Shown: piece by piece, positions 35,065 to 47,720 of the stretch
Layout: each line of letters opens with the position of its first letter
How positions within the stretch are numbered: the first letter of the stretch is position 1
Program-made: the position numbers and the translations under genes
Notes under the pieces: generated by a model
Databases searched by the model: none
What the model was told of the DNA's origin: nothing
The model's input: only the letters and a program-made list of their open reading frames with translations
Assembly (NCBI RefSeq): GCF_029867415.1
Contig: NC_081181.1
Coordinates: 72,636,144 to 72,700,143, forward strand
Source of the DNA: Vicia villosa
Taxonomy: Eukaryota > Streptophyta > Magnoliopsida > Fabales > Fabaceae
Direction of reading: 5' to 3'
Length of the DNA: 64,000 nucleotides

Positions 35065-35873
35065 CGTGTGCATCAGAATATAATAAATATGAATAAACTG
35101 CACTAAATATTAAATTCAAATGGAAGGTCAAAGTGGGGCCCCCTGTTGCTTGCGCCAACCAATGAATGAGGAGAGAGGATTTGCTGATAGTTGACCGACC
35201 AGTAATATGTCGCGCGCGTGTGGAGAACGGCTTTTGACTGACCATCGCGAGCTCGACACATCATCATCTTCTTCAACAAGCCCATGCACAGTATTGGCTG
35301 CAAATCGCCTGCGTTTGGCTACGATTTAGCCACGCATATTCCGTAGCTAATTTCTGCAAAAAAAAGAACCTGCAGAAACAACTTGAATCGACACAAAACC
35401 GACCCAGATCCCTTAATTTTGGCCCCACGAATCCAATGGTGGGATCTTTATGGTCTGAAACGACCTCTAAGCATGAAAACGAAAGGTTGGTTTTTCCAAA
35501 CCCTAACCATGGCAACTCGGTGTCTTCACGTCAAAGCTTTGGTTTAATGGCATGCACCTTCTCTAAATCTTTCCACAAACTCAAAACAACCATCAAATTG
35601 CATTGAAACATGATAAATAATGAAAAACGAAATTTGAGACAACACCATAGTTATTCAAGGCATGGAACACGAATATCACACATTCCTACATACTATAAAC
35701 CTAATATATTGGACGTATGTTACCTGAGGAATCAAATTGGATGAATAGAAGACCTTGAAAGTGGCTGGATCAAAGAATTTTCGTGTGCCCTAGTTTGTGA
35801 GATTTTTTGGAAGCTTTGAGTCCTTGTTCCCTTGGCTGCAAAGCGTGTCCCCCAATGCTGAGCATGTTGTAGC

Positions 35874-35882
35874 ATATATATA
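35874..35882 (-). promoter_or_regulatory. TATA box of the A LTR promoter (3' LTR copy)
   Basis: Minus strand CTATATATATG. The counterpart in the 5' LTR is at about 54237-54245 and would drive the element. Confidence 0.6.
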
Positions 35883-36328
35883 GAGTAATTTAGGTCACAT
35901 AATGGGCTTGGATACTTTGATTCTTGGAGAGAAAGAAATTTTAGTGAAAATTATATAGTTTTTTTTTCTATTTTTGCATAGAATCTTGATTCAACCCTCC
36001 CAATCTTATTTACCACGTTTTTGCCCTTAAATGAGGAGTATTTTGATGATTGAATTTGATTGTAAAATCAAATCCTTGATTTAAAACCTAATTATTTCAT
36101 ATTTATATGATTTATTAATATTTAAAGGAATTAAAATTCAAATAAATAAAATAAATACTATAAAAATAGAACAATTAGTTTAGGAATACTCAAAGGTTCC
36201 ATGGACACGTTTGGAATGCATCTTTTAGGCCCATTAGTCCAAAAACACCAAATTACGCATTTAGGGTTTTGTGTTTTGATTTGAATTTGAATAGGAAAGA
36301 ATGTATGGGCAAATTTTGGGGTATGACA

Positions 36329-36345
36329 GCTTCCCCTGTTCAATT
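36329..36345 (-). other. A polypurine tract
   Basis: Minus strand AATTGAACAGGGGAAGC, immediately before the LTR start TGTCATACCCC. It shares GGGG(C/A)AGC-like character with the tract of B. Confidence 0.8.
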
Positions 36346-36559
36346 ATCTTAAACCTGAGGATGTAGAGTGGTTTGTATGCCAGTCGGTATCTGAAGGTGG
36401 AAGATGATTGAACACTAGAATACCAAGAAATTTGCCCTTGCTGAAGTAGGGACCTTTGTCGGAGATGGGCTTGAAGATGCCATCCAGGTGTTGAGAGAAA
36501 ATTTATTGGAGATTGATCATGTCAGCACCGTTCGTAGTAACTGAATTAGATCTAAGTCT

Positions 36560-37300
36560 TTTGAACTATTTATGGAGGATGCTCGAAACTAAGTATCAGA
36601 ACTAAATCATCGTCTTGATTATCTCTGAACTATTTTCGAAATAATTGTCACAATTAAATCTCTATCTTGTTTATCTCTGAACTATCTTTGGAGGATACCC
36701 AAAATTAAGCGTCAGAATTAAATAATTATCTTGATTATCTCTGAACTGTTAAGTATCAGAATTAAATCTCTATCTTGATTATCTCTGAACCATCTTTGGA
36801 GGATACCCAAAATTAAGTGTCAGAATTAAATAACTACCTCTGAACTATCTTTGGAGGATACCCAAAATTAAGTGTCAGAATTAAATAACTATCTTGATTA
36901 TCTCTGAACTGTTAAGTATCAGAATTAAATCTCCGTCTTGATTATCTCTGAACTATCTTTGGAGGATACCCAAAATTAAGTGTCAAAATTAAATCTTCGT
37001 CTTGATCATTTCTGAACTATCTCTGGAAGATATCCAAAATTAAGTGTCAGAACTAAATCTTCGTCTTGATCATTTCTGAACTATCTCTGGAAGATATCCA
37101 AAATTAAGTGTCAGAACTAAATCTTTGTCTTGATCATTTCTGAACTATCTCTGGAGAATATCCGGAACTAAGTATCAGAATTTAGATATATGTGTTGATT
37201 ATCTCTGAGCTATCTTTGGAAGATATCCAAAATTAAGTATCAGAACTAAATCTCCATCTTGAATGAGCGTCAGAATTAAATCTTTGATTTGATTATCTCT
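36560..37300. repeat. Tandem repeat near the 3' end of A, about 55-75 bp unit
   Basis: At least ten variant copies of TCTCTGAACTATCTTTGGA, GGATACCCAAAATTAAG and TGTCAGAATTAAATCT, some shortened. No open frame is shared by the copies. Confidence 0.85.
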
Positions 37301-39583
37301 GCACTATATCTAGAAGACAATGTTTATTTGATTGTAGAAGTAGGCTGAAAAAGGAACATTAGTTTTATGCAATGTTGTGATGCATGTATCGTAATGTTTA
37401 TGAATGAAAGTGTTATGCATAGGCAACGAGGCGTATGTATGTTATGTATGAATTTACTATGACGCATGATATGAAAGTGATTTATGCTATTTGGAGTATC
37501 TTGAGAAAATAAATCTCTGTATCATTGTGATTTTGTCGTTTGATTTTGTTTTGAAGAAGTACAGTTGGGGATTTATGATTCTTGCTTGGGGATGATCAGT
37601 AACTTGATGTACCCTGATTGGGAATAAAGACATTAATAAACCATGTTGGCGAAGAGCAAAGTGTTGGAGAAACGACAGTGTTGAAGATGTAAACTCTGTT
37701 GGGGAGCCATGTCTTTGTCGGGACGAGAACTTTTGAAGATATTTTCTTAATGATTACTCTGTGGGAATATGATCTTATGAACCTGGCTCTGTGGGGAGAT
37801 GTGGGTGTCTTGAAAGTTGCCCCCAGTATCATAGTAACTTACTACTTGATTCAGGACACGCCATTAAGTATTGATCAAGATGTTGAATTGGACTTGCAGA
37901 GATTTGCCCCAGTTAGCAAGAACTTTGGAAAGATTCGCCTCGCGAGGACTTTATGTGATGTTCACTATGAGTGATATGCCCCCAGTAATCATAAGCTCAT
38001 GACAATGTCTCACGTTGATTGGGGAGTAGCTTTAGATATACTTGGATGCATGCCCCTGATTGTTCGAGCATGCATGAGAGATTCTTCGAATCTTGACTGG
38101 ATTGCCCCATATTTATTGGGAAATAGTTTGAAGTCCACTTGGGATGTATGCCTTTGACTGTTTGGCATTTGAGAGATTCTTGATTTCCCCAGATTGATTG
38201 GGCAAAGCGTGCCATGCCCCTTGTATACGTAGGAGACATTGCTTCTCGAAGTAACCTTGTCTGTTAGGATAACTTTCAGTCATTAGTTGTACCCTGTGCA
38301 AATTCTTTCTGTTGCTAACATTTGAAATTATGTAGCAGAATATGTTTAATAATGAATTCATGAGATGCAATGCATACGTCTGTCTTGAGTTTTTGAAAAA
38401 CATTAAAACTGGAGATGTAAGATCATGATATTTATAAAAACATGATGTTTGTAAAAACAGGATATCAACCTAGCATTTATAATAAATCTTAAGGAGTCGG
38501 GATACCTTTTTTGGTGACAGTGTGCTTTCGAACTAACCATGCTTCAATTAGGACTTTCAAGGGTTGTAACGTGGCTTGGTTCACGGTTTAAGAAACAAAG
38601 GATAGAGGCTCAAAATTTGATTGTACCCACCCCTCTTCGTGATGATCTTCGGTCCTAAGCTCAGTTAATTCCACTTATGCATTCAGGTTCCAAGAGACTT
38701 TTGGATTTGCACCTTTGATAATGATGATGGTTCACAAGCAAAGAGAACTTTTGAGATGGAAGTCACTTCTTCCTTTTGGTAGTCACAACATTGTGTTGTT
38801 CAGGAATTTATTGACTTCTCTGTTTTCATCTTTTGATATCCCTAACTTTTGCCTGAACTGTTTATTTTTGAGATTACAGTCAGCGGGATGCCTTGATTTT
38901 TGCCTAAGTCATCTTTTTGATTTTTGACTTAGCAGGCTTTTCTTTGTATATATGTTTTTCCGTTCATTCATTTTTTTTGAAAGATATTGACTGCCTTGCT
39001 TAATGATTGATGAGCCATCATTGGCTTTTGATTAACATCTCCAACACTTCTTTGATGTGTGCGGATGAACGCTTGTGATTGAAACCTTTGTTGAAAGGTG
39101 TACAAAATGATTCTCTTAAAATAGAATGCACAACCAAATTAACTGAGGACTACCCTGCCCCAGGTTATGATCAAGGGTTTTAATTAGTACAAGAAAGAAA
39201 CTTCTACTTCTTAGGCTCAAGGGGGTTGACCAGGGATTAATATCCTTATATCTCCACTGTTTAGGAATTGAAACAATGCCTGTACATCATCAGCATAGTC
39301 CGCTCAAAAGCATACTGTATGAGGTTGCAGTATCGTTTTCGTCATCCTCCCTCAAAAGGCTTACAGCTTAGCAGGAGTTGAGTATCATAAAACATATGCA
39401 AAGTAAAGATGCAGTTTAGATGAGTGATAGCGAAATCATTTATTCAAGGCAAACATATGCAATGCACTGATGATGATTACTAAAACAGATAATGTCTATC
39501 ATCAGTCAAATGTTTAAACAAACAGAAAAGAAACTTGCAAATGAAAGTAGATCTAATGATCCAAAAGTTCGTCCGTCTAGACG
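37301..39583. other. Non-coding interior of A
   Basis: About 2.3 kb of the A interior with only short frames lacking family motifs. GATTGGGG and TGCCCCAG/TGCCCCC words recur between 37560 and 38220. This replaces the place where pol would be in a complete element. Confidence 0.6.
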
Positions 39584-39793
39584 TCAGCCAGTCTTGTCAT
39601 GACTAGGCATGGGAGAAGTGATCATCCCAGGAGTTTCAGGAGGGTTGATTTTGATTTCTCCTTTGTTGATCATATCTTGAATCTTATTCTTCAATGTCCA
39701 ACAATCGTTTGTGTAATGTCCAGGAATGTTTGGAATGGTGCGCGCACCTCGCATTGAGTTTATAGTCAGAGGTGTTAGAATTCTTAGGAGCAT
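39584..39793 (-). pseudogene. Gag zinc-knuckle remnant of element A
   Basis: A minus-strand frame of 69 codons contains GHYTNDCWTLKNKIQDMI followed by NKGEIKINPPETP. This matches the zinc-knuckle (PGHxTxxCWxLKxKIQDLI) and following spacer of Tat/Ogre gag; compare PGHTIEKCRAFKLKVQDLL in B. No upstream gag core or downstream protease can be read, so it is a leftover of an internally deleted gag. It is the only protein trace in the A interior. Confidence 0.65.
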
Positions 39794-39969
39794 CCCTCAG
39801 AGTAATCAATTTGATCTTCAACAGATGTTGTAATGTTCGAGCCGACGACATATTGATTTCGGTGAATTGACGCTTAGGTGCATCTGGCTTGCATCATTGT
39901 TGTGGAACTAGTGTAGAGATTCAGAGTATCTGGGGTTCGAGCTTCCGGAATGTGCGTCTGATAAGAGTG

Positions 39970-40320
39970 TTTCAGAATGTCCGGGGTTCGAGCTTCCGGA
40001 ATGTATCTGGCGTAGGACATCAGAACGAGTTATTCATTAAACCATATCTGAAGAGGAATGCCAGAACGGGTCGTACATTAGACCATATCTGGAACCATAT
40101 CTGAAGGAGAACAATCAGAACGAGCCATACATTAGACCCTATCTGATGAAGGATACCAGAACGAGTCGTACATTAGACCATATCTGGAAGTAGGAAATCA
40201 GAACGAGTTATTCATTAAACCATATCTGAAGGAGAACAATCAGAACGAGCCATACATTAGACCATATCTGATGAAGGATGTCAGAACGGGTCATATATTA
40301 GACCATATCTGAAAGAGCCA
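39970..40320. repeat. Tandem repeat in A interior, about 50-60 bp unit
   Basis: About six copies of CAGAACGAGTCATACATTAG plus ACCATATCTGAAGGA, with two short forms. Two GGGTTCGAGCTTCCGGAATG blocks (39930-40005) precede it. Confidence 0.85.
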
Positions 40321-41460
40321 TACTTTAGGGTGCATTTAATTTTGTTGATGATAGTTGCATGACCGGTTGGTCGACCTGAAAGGTGAGATTAGTTTTTATG
40401 TGATGTTATGAATGCAAATGCAATCTTTTCAAGGATCTTTAGGCTTTTAGTTAGCAACATTAGAAAATGATTTGGTCGCGTCTTTGTCTGAAGAAATCTG
40501 AACTTTATCTTTGAACGTCTTTCTTTGAGAATCAAGATCACCATATCGAGTGGGTCACCGCCTCTGATTCGAGAACTTCTGAATTTGAAGGTACATGGCT
40601 AGAGGAAAATAAATCCTATTGCCCCTTGATAGGTGTTGTGCCTTTAAATTGGAAGACGTGTGGCTAGAGGAAAGTAAATCCTCTTGCTCCTTGATGAGAA
40701 TTTAGTCCTTGATGGTGACACCTGAAATTATGCGCCCTAAATTCCTAAGATCCTTGAAAGGGTTAGTTGACGTGTTATGCTTATGATGTCATGATGTCAT
40801 GATGTTATGCGAATGCAGCTCATAAGGCACAACGTGAGATAGTAAGGATGAGTGAGTCCCACAAGAAAACCAAAGGGTTAATAGCAAGCACAGACAAGTC
40901 ACACAAGTGTCCTTAGGTTTAAAGGCTTGCGTGAAGTTCGTAGGTAAGTACCCTTCCCACTGAAGTTTAGTTGGTTCAACCTGTCTTAGAATAGTAACCG
41001 GGTTCTATGGTGCTCATATCCCTGATCTTTCTCGCGGGCATTGTCTCAACATGGCACTCGATCGGCCAGCCAAAAGCATCCCTAGAGTCCAATCTCAATG
41101 AGTGTAGCATCGAGTATCAACCGGCTTCAGTCAGGAATCCAAAGCCAGCTATCTCGCTACTTCCTATAGGCCAAAGTCAAGTTCAACTAAGGTTCTAAGG
41201 GCGAATTAGTGCTTGTGACACCACGCGGTAGCCAAATGTCTCCTCGATCATATTCAAGGGCCATCAAGACAAACCAAAGCGTCGCACTAACGGTGGCCAC
41301 CAGTTCAACCATAACGATACATGTCGTACAGCCTCCCTGGTCTCATGCCACATACCTAAGGTACACTAGATCCGGGTGTAGGATCTTTCACACAGCAGAA
41401 TACCCAAAACAGCCTTTAAAAATAAAGCAAACAAGTCAAACAAATTTAAAGTGATCCTAG
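40321..41460. other. Non-coding 5' leader region of A
   Basis: On the minus strand this would follow the primer site once C is removed. No reading frame with family motifs. A pair of repeats TGTGGCTAGAGGAAA(G/A)TAAATCC lies near 40600-40680. Confidence 0.5.
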
Positions 41461-42409
41461 TGTGGTGTCGTTTTCTTTTACCTCCCCGTTTCACTTGGGA
41501 GGACGGCACGCTAGACCCTTCACGCGAAATTTGGAAGGAGAATGCGCCCGTGGTGGGATGAATTTTGTTTCAGTTCTTCCTACGATATCACACGAACTTT
41601 CTTATTGTCCTACGAGTAGGAAAGGGAAAAAAAGATCTCAACTAAACCCTAAGAGTTTGCTAAGTGTGGGGATTTCACCTAGACTAGAAATTCTGGAGTC
41701 CGGGGGGTCGGTTATACATAGGGAAGTGTTTAAGCACCCTACATATCTGTAGTACTCTACAGGAACCTTCTCTGTGTCATTGTGATTGTGTTTGCTGCTA
41801 ATGATTGGGAAAGTTTCTCCTTTGTGTTAGGAGAAGGAATTGAATTGATTTGAAAGACAGACAGACAGACAAACTGACTATTTTTGGTATTTTATTAGCT
41901 CGCTGAGATTCCTTGTGAACCTCATGCCTACATATCCCTAGTGGAAGTCAGAGCTTAATGTAGTTCGGGGAACTAACTAGGGAAATTAATGATTTTTGGT
42001 GCCTTGCTTGAAGCTCAAGGTTGAAGCTTGAATTAAATCTCTGTTTACAGTAAAGAGACATGAAATCATCTTTACAGAGAGGTATTTGTACTATTCTACC
42101 ACAAACATTTAAAGGAGTGACAGAATAACTGAATTCATTTCATTCAAGAGGGGGACCTTACTTGTGTGTGTGCAAGTATGCCAGTCAGATGCCTCTTAAA
42201 TGAAAGAAAGATGCTCATCCAAATTAGGGAAAGTTACCACATGTCTGGGTTTTACTGCCAGCTCATGCCTTTCAAAATCCTAAATGGGAGACTTGATTGA
42301 AATTGAAATTGAAATTGAAATGTTGAAATGTTTGTTTGTTTGAATGTGGTAGAGTAGTAAAAATATCTCTCTATAGAGATAAGCTATGTCTATCTATTGT
42401 ATAAAAGAT

Positions 42410-42935
42410 TTGACTTTAGCTGGCTTGTATGAGGCCCAAGCTTGAGGCTTTTTGATTGATTTATTAGTTATTTTTGACTCTGGGAGATGACTCCACTGGG
42501 GATTAATTACAGGGTATTTTTGTGTTCTGTACAAAGCCCAGAATTGAGGCTGACTCTATTTGGAGAGTGTTTATTTTGATGGATTTTTATTTGGTGTTCT
42601 GTATAAAGCCCAGAATTGAGGCTGACTCTAGCTAGGAAAAAACATTATTTTCTGCCTTGTACAAAGCCCAAGGTTGTGGCTGACTCTTAAATAAACTGAG
42701 TATGGATGACTCTATGGGGAAAAGATCCTAGGTGTTAGGAATCTTTGACACATGAAAGTATGGTTTAATCTGCCTTGTACAAAGCCCAAGGTTGTGGCTA
42801 CTGAATGATGAAGAACTCACTGGGGAGACTCTATTATCTGCCTTGTACAATGCCCAAGGTTGAGGCTGACTCTTGACAGGGGAGTTTTATTGTTTGGTGC
42901 CTTGTATGAAGCCCAAGGTTGAGGCTAACTGTTTT
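42410..42935. repeat. Degenerate repeats in C: CTTGTACAAAGCCCAAGGTT type
   Basis: Seven or more copies of a unit with TGTACAAAGCCCAAGGTTG and GGCTGACTCT, of uneven length (about 60-100 bp). Related words reappear to about 43800. Confidence 0.8.
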
Positions 42936-42999
42936 TGTTGGTTTTGACTCTACTGAAGAATTTATTTATTAAAAGACTGTTTTTTTTCTTTGGAAGCTA

Positions 43000-43425
43000 A
43001 CCCTTTCCAGGGATTTTGACTCAGCTGGTGAATTTGTCTGTTAAAAGACTGATTTTATCATGTTTTTGGAGGCTAACCCTTTCCAGGGGTTTTGACTCTT
43101 TTTGGGGAAATTATCTCCTAAGAGAATGAATCTTTGGTTTTGAAAGACTGATGTTGGAGGCTAACCCTTTCCAGGGATTTTGATTAAAATGAAAGAATGT
43201 GTTGGAGGCTAACCCTTTCCAGGGGTGTTTATTGAAATGATAGATTGATTTGGAGGCTAACCCTTTCCAGGGGTTTTTATTAAAATGAAAGAATGTGTTG
43301 GAGGCTAACCCTTTCCAGGGTTTTTGTTAAAATGAAAGAATGATTTGGAGGCTAACCCTTTCCAGGGGTTTTTATTAAAATGAAGGAATATGCTGGAAGC
43401 TAACCCTTTCCAGGGGTTTTTATTG
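43000..43425. repeat. Tandem repeat in C, about 48-bp unit
   Basis: Eight copies of GGAGGCTAACCCTTTCCAGG plus GGTTTTTATTAAAATGAAAG; the later copies are regular at about 48 bp, the first three further apart. Confidence 0.9.
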
Positions 43426-44934
43426 AGATGACTGGCAGAAAGATTATCTAGTGGAGACTTCTTGTTTAAAGCCCAAGATGAAGGCTGACACTTACTGAGG
43501 ATAAGCAAATAAGGATCCTAGACTCTGCTAAGGAAGATTGATGAAGATAAGGGTGACAGAGACTATCCATGTCTCTCATTCCAAAAATGTACTCAATGTG
43601 AAATTGAGACAAACTTAGCTTGTTTAAAGTCTGGTTTAAATTGGAAGAAACTCACCAGGGTAGGCTAAAAGGTGACTAAAGACCTGTTCCTATGTTTATA
43701 AGAAACCTGATGGGTCCTTGTATACAAGCTCAAGAGGAAGCTGGAAATGCTTTTAAGAAGCCTGTGGGTCCTTGTACAAAGCCCAAGAGGAGGCTAATCG
43801 AGGGTCCTTGTTATAGCACAAGAGAAAGCTATGTAGTTTTGAACTTATTTTGGCTCTAAGCAAATGGGTAAGAGGTTTCACCGGGAATAATTCCTCTTTG
43901 GGTGGATGTGTCCTATTTTTTGGATTCTAAGGTTTTTGCCAAGATGTTTCACCGGGAATAATTCATCTTGGGGGTTTGAACTACAGATCTCTAATTAGGA
44001 AAGAGCCTTCACCGGGAAGACATTCTCAATCCTAGGCCATATTCCTATAATATATATATATATAGTTTAACTGTCTTAAGGTTTATACTCAAACGTAGTT
44101 CTAAACTAATATATATGCACAGTTTATATTTGACAGTAATTTAAATAAAGACTGTAAATTGAAAGCTTGTAAAGCCTAACCTGGATGGAGTGGAGGCCTT
44201 TGAAGAAGTATATACAGAGCCTCAACAGTAATTGGTGGATAACAGTTGAATATATATATATATGATAAACGGTTAATGGTTTTTGAAAACAGAAGAAGTG
44301 AAGATGGACAAAGGTCACATAGGTATCTCAAGAGTTTCATCGGGAATAATGCCCTTCAAATACCAGAAGAATGTTTTGAAAACAGAAAGAAGATTTTGAA
44401 AATACAGTTTTGAAAACAAGCTAAGAAGAGAAGGTGTTTGGGACTTACACTCTATTAGAGGCCCAGTACTTTACAGTACTGGCTATAAAAGCAGTTGAAA
44501 AATGATTTGAAATGATATAAGGTTTTGTTGTTTGAAAACCTTAATCATCCGTTTAATCGGAGACTGATAACAGTTTTGAAAATTGACAAAAGTCAACTTA
44601 ATTAAGGTAAAGATAAAGATCTTTACCTAATTAAGACCTAAACAAATAGGGTTTTATCATAAACTTATTCACAAAATAATTAGGTTAAAACAAAATGAAT
44701 ATATATATTTAAAGTATTTAAGAAAACACTTAAAACATACTATTTTAAACCTAATAAAAATATATGAAATAAATAATATTTTTTATGATTTTTTATTATT
44801 CACAAAATAGATATATTAAATGACAAGTGTGTGAAAAATGAAGTGAAAATGACTTAATTTGATAGGTGAATTAATTGTGTGAAGTTTGTGAGAAAAAATG
44901 AAAGAAAATGAGTGTTAAAAAATAGTTTTGGCCC

Positions 44935-45010
44935 TTGGAGGATTTGAACCCACGCCCTCTAGGTCACACACTCAAAACAAACACCACTGAGCCAACGCGC
45001 GTGTGGTGAT
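44935..45010 (-). ncRNA. tRNA-like cassette 1 in C
   Basis: Minus strand: A box TGGCTCAGTGG (44994-44984) and perfect B box GGTTCAAATCC (44950-44940), 33 bases apart. Sense to the LTR, about 1.1 kb downstream of its TATA box. Acceptor stem not convincing. Confidence 0.65.
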
Positions 45011-45088
45011 AGTAAGCTGGTTTCAATGCAATTCATATAGTCTTCAAGTGTATAGAAGCAAAAAAAAAGAAAATAAAATCAAAAGGTC

Positions 45089-45170
45089 TGGGGCGAGGGG
45101 GATTCGAACCCCAGACCTTGGGCACGCGCAACACACAAACACTCTTTACCACTGGGCTATCACGTTTTAG
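45089..45170 (-). ncRNA. tRNA-like cassette 2 in C
   Basis: Minus strand: A box TAGCCCAGTGG (45159-45149) and perfect B box GGTTCGAATCC (45110-45100), 38 bases apart. The T arm GGGG-TTCGAAT-CCCC pairs fully. Lies in tandem with cassette 1, same strand, about 950 bp downstream of the TATA box. Confidence 0.7.
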
Positions 45171-46110
45171 TCGTTTATGAAACAACTACCATTCAAAATA
45201 AAATAAACTTCAACCCTGAATTTGAATTTTTGCGCGCCACCACCATTATCATCTTCAACCTCAAGCTCTCAAATTTTGAAATTCTGAACTCCCTTAATTC
45301 TCAACCATTTGCAAAGATGTAAAGATGAAACTTGTTCTAAATTCACTCACGATTCTAAATATGTAACTAACATAAATTTATATTAACTATATCTAACTAA
45401 TTTACCAGAAATCATGAAGAACCCTAATATTTAAAAATCAAATTAAATGGCTATACTGAAAGATAAATGAATGATGATAGAGGGTTTTCAATCCTCTAAT
45501 GATGCTGAACAAGATAGAATCGAGCTTTATCACAAAGAGTGCTTAAATTAAAGAGGTGGAGTTCAGAAACTTACCTCTGAAAATGAAAGTCGTGAGGATG
45601 TTGGAGAGCACCTGGGCTTGTATGAATGATCCCAAAAGCTTCCTTGTGACTCAGTGATGCTAACTGGATGTTTATTGTATCTTCAATTCCCCTGAATTGC
45701 TCTATGGACCTCCCTCGATTTGAGCTTCAAGTGGACATGGAGAGTGATGATTCTTGAGTTACAGATGAGCTGCAGCCATCTGAACAGCTTCACTATGACC
45801 AGAGGAACGTGTCTGGATGCCTGGCTTTGTTGGAAACCTTCTGAATTGCTCTATGGACCTCCAACTGCAACAGCTCCAAAGTGAGAGTAACAATGGCGTT
45901 CCTCCACTTACAGAAATGATCCAGGTGCTTGGATCACCTCAAATGAACCCCTTTGAGATGTTAGAATGCTTACTTTCCAAAGATAAGCTCTGGTTTGAAG
46001 AAAACGATTCTTCTTGCCAAAGAACTTTGAAAAACAATAAGCATGAGAAGAGAAAGAGAAAGCAAGGAATATGGTTGCTTTGGTGTGTTTTTCTACTGAG
46101 GTATGCTCTC

Positions 46111-46120
46111 CTATTTATAG
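46111..46120 (-). promoter_or_regulatory. TATA box of the C LTR
   Basis: Minus strand CTATAAATAG, a near-ideal plant TATA box, placed about 1.5 kb from the LTR start. Confidence 0.65.
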
Positions 46121-47698
46121 GCAAATGATTCAGTACTGATTGAGAGAGTGAGCTTGCTTAGTGAAGTGAATTTGGTTTCTTAGCCATGAAGAAATTTCAA
46201 AGAATATCCAAGTGTGATCATTGCATTTTCGAGCCAGCTCCCTATCCATTGATTCTATCTGATCTTAGGGAACATTTCAGATACAAAGTGAGCTCTAATT
46301 GGTTGGTGAGAAGATTCCTTGGGTGATTCATCAATTTGCCATAAATTCTCAAATGTAATCATTACATAATCACATGTTCTTGTTTTAGGAATCTTCTTCA
46401 ATTATCATGGCATGGTGAAAATGAATGCATGGCATGTTTTCAGATGTGTTATGGGTCGTGTAGCATCCATAATTGAGGTCATGTGCACAAAATTTCAAAG
46501 TTCAAAAATGATGCATGACCTATAATTTCACTTCATGAGGCCAACTTTGAACAAGCATAACTCCTAGCTCAAAATTAATTTGGAGAAGGTTGAACACAAT
46601 TTGGAAAGCCCTAAACATCTACTTCAAATCATTAGTTTGGAGTTTCTTCAGAATCCTTTGGCAAATTTGTGAAAAATGAGGCCAAAGTTGGAAGAAAACT
46701 AGGTTAAAACACTTAGAAAATTTTCGAAGTGTTTATGAACTAAAACTCCAAAATTTCCAAAACTCTTAAATGATTGATCTTTTGAAAAAAGTTCCATTGT
46801 GAGATGTTGTTTTATTTTGCAAGATCTACAACTTTCATGTTGGAAGTTTTTTGAGTTGTGTAGGTGAAATTTTGAGTTCCCACAATGCCCTCAAAAACCC
46901 TAATTCCCGACTTTTTGCTCCTTGGTGAATCTCTTTGAATTTCTTTGGTCAAATGACTTTAATATCCATATATTGATGATATTGATCCTTGAAAGTCATG
47001 GTTTGACCAAAAATCTTAAAAGTCAAAGGTGAACCCATACAGTTGACTTTTTCCTGATAAAGTGAAAATTTGGACTTTTGTGTAGAATCAAGATCTTCTC
47101 CTCAAATGAGTGATGTAAATGGATTATATTGAGGTAGTAGAGGTTCTTGAATCATGTCTTGAGTTTTGAATCCATGCCCTAAACAAAAGTCAACTATCCT
47201 GGTGAATTAGGTCAAAAACCCTAATTGTCGACCAGATGAAAATGATGACTGTAGACTTTGAATTGAGGTGTGATGTCCAGTGGATCTTTTCATATGAACT
47301 ATTTGAAGATGATTTATGTCTTTGAATGATCCCCTAGGGCTTTTTAGGGTTTCCCAAAGGTGATCCCTGATTTTAGTCCTTGATAGGCTAAAAAAACCCT
47401 AGTCTGGTGACCTGAGTAAACCTGTACTCAGATGACTGGGTGTCTAATCAATCATAGGTGAAATAATGAAGCTCTTGAGTCTTATGATTATATTAGAGAC
47501 TAATCCTTCTATTGATTGATCCTTTGCCTGAGTTTTCTTGTTTTTGAACATCCTCGATTGAATGCCAGATGAAGGGATGACTGCTCTGGGTACTTGCTTT
47601 GACCTGATGAAAATCCTAAAGATATGTCATCTCAGGGGGGGTCAAAAATTAGGGTATGACACCTGGCTCTAAGGTAACCCCTCTTTTATTCGAAAGCA

Positions 47699-47716
47699 TC
47701 CCCAGCAGAGTCGCCA
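47699..47716 (-). other. A primer-binding site
   Basis: Minus strand TGGCGACTCTGCTGGGGA, four bases from the LTR end at 47721; identical to the primer site of B. Confidence 0.9.
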
Positions 47717-47720
47717 CTTC

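Larger units (their letters stand above)
33994..36328 (-). mobile_element. A 3' LTR, second part (R/U3 side)
   Basis: Resumes at GCAGCTTAAAATTG after B and its duplicated CCACG, and runs to ...GGGGTATGACA (36328), i.e. the minus-strand start TGTCATACCCC. Aligns throughout with 48666-49185 plus 52866-54692. Holds a TATA box (35874-35882) and a tRNA-like cassette. Confidence 0.9.
41461..47661 (-). mobile_element. Element C: probable 6.2 kb solo LTR of an Ogre-related family
   Basis: The right end ...GGGTATGACA is the minus-strand start TGTCATACCCTAATTTTTGACC; the left end is put at TGTGGTGTCG. Flanking 5-mers CCTAG (41456-41460) and CCTGG (47662-47666) differ at one base. No primer site lies at 41440-41460 and no polypurine tract right of 47661, so it is not a terminal LTR of a visible element. 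It has an LTR-like lay-out: TATA box (46111-46120), tRNA-like cassettes, tandem repeats, and GGTTATACATAGGGAAGTG near 41711, resembling a conserved block of the A LTR. It lies 37 bp from the A primer site. The left boundary is the weaker one. Confidence 0.6.

Noticed and set aside
45089..45170. Genuine nuclear tRNA gene
   Set aside because: A and B boxes and T arm are present, but I could not pair an acceptor stem or a clear anticodon arm, and similar cassettes sit in other LTRs.
45817..46128. 103-codon plus-strand frame as a gene
   Set aside because: Lies antisense across the C TATA box and has no recognisable features or homologous second copy.
41461..47661. C as the 5' LTR of a separate element with interior 36329-41460
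   Set aside because: No primer-binding site lies at the inner edge (41440-41460), while A's own primer site lies next to 47721.
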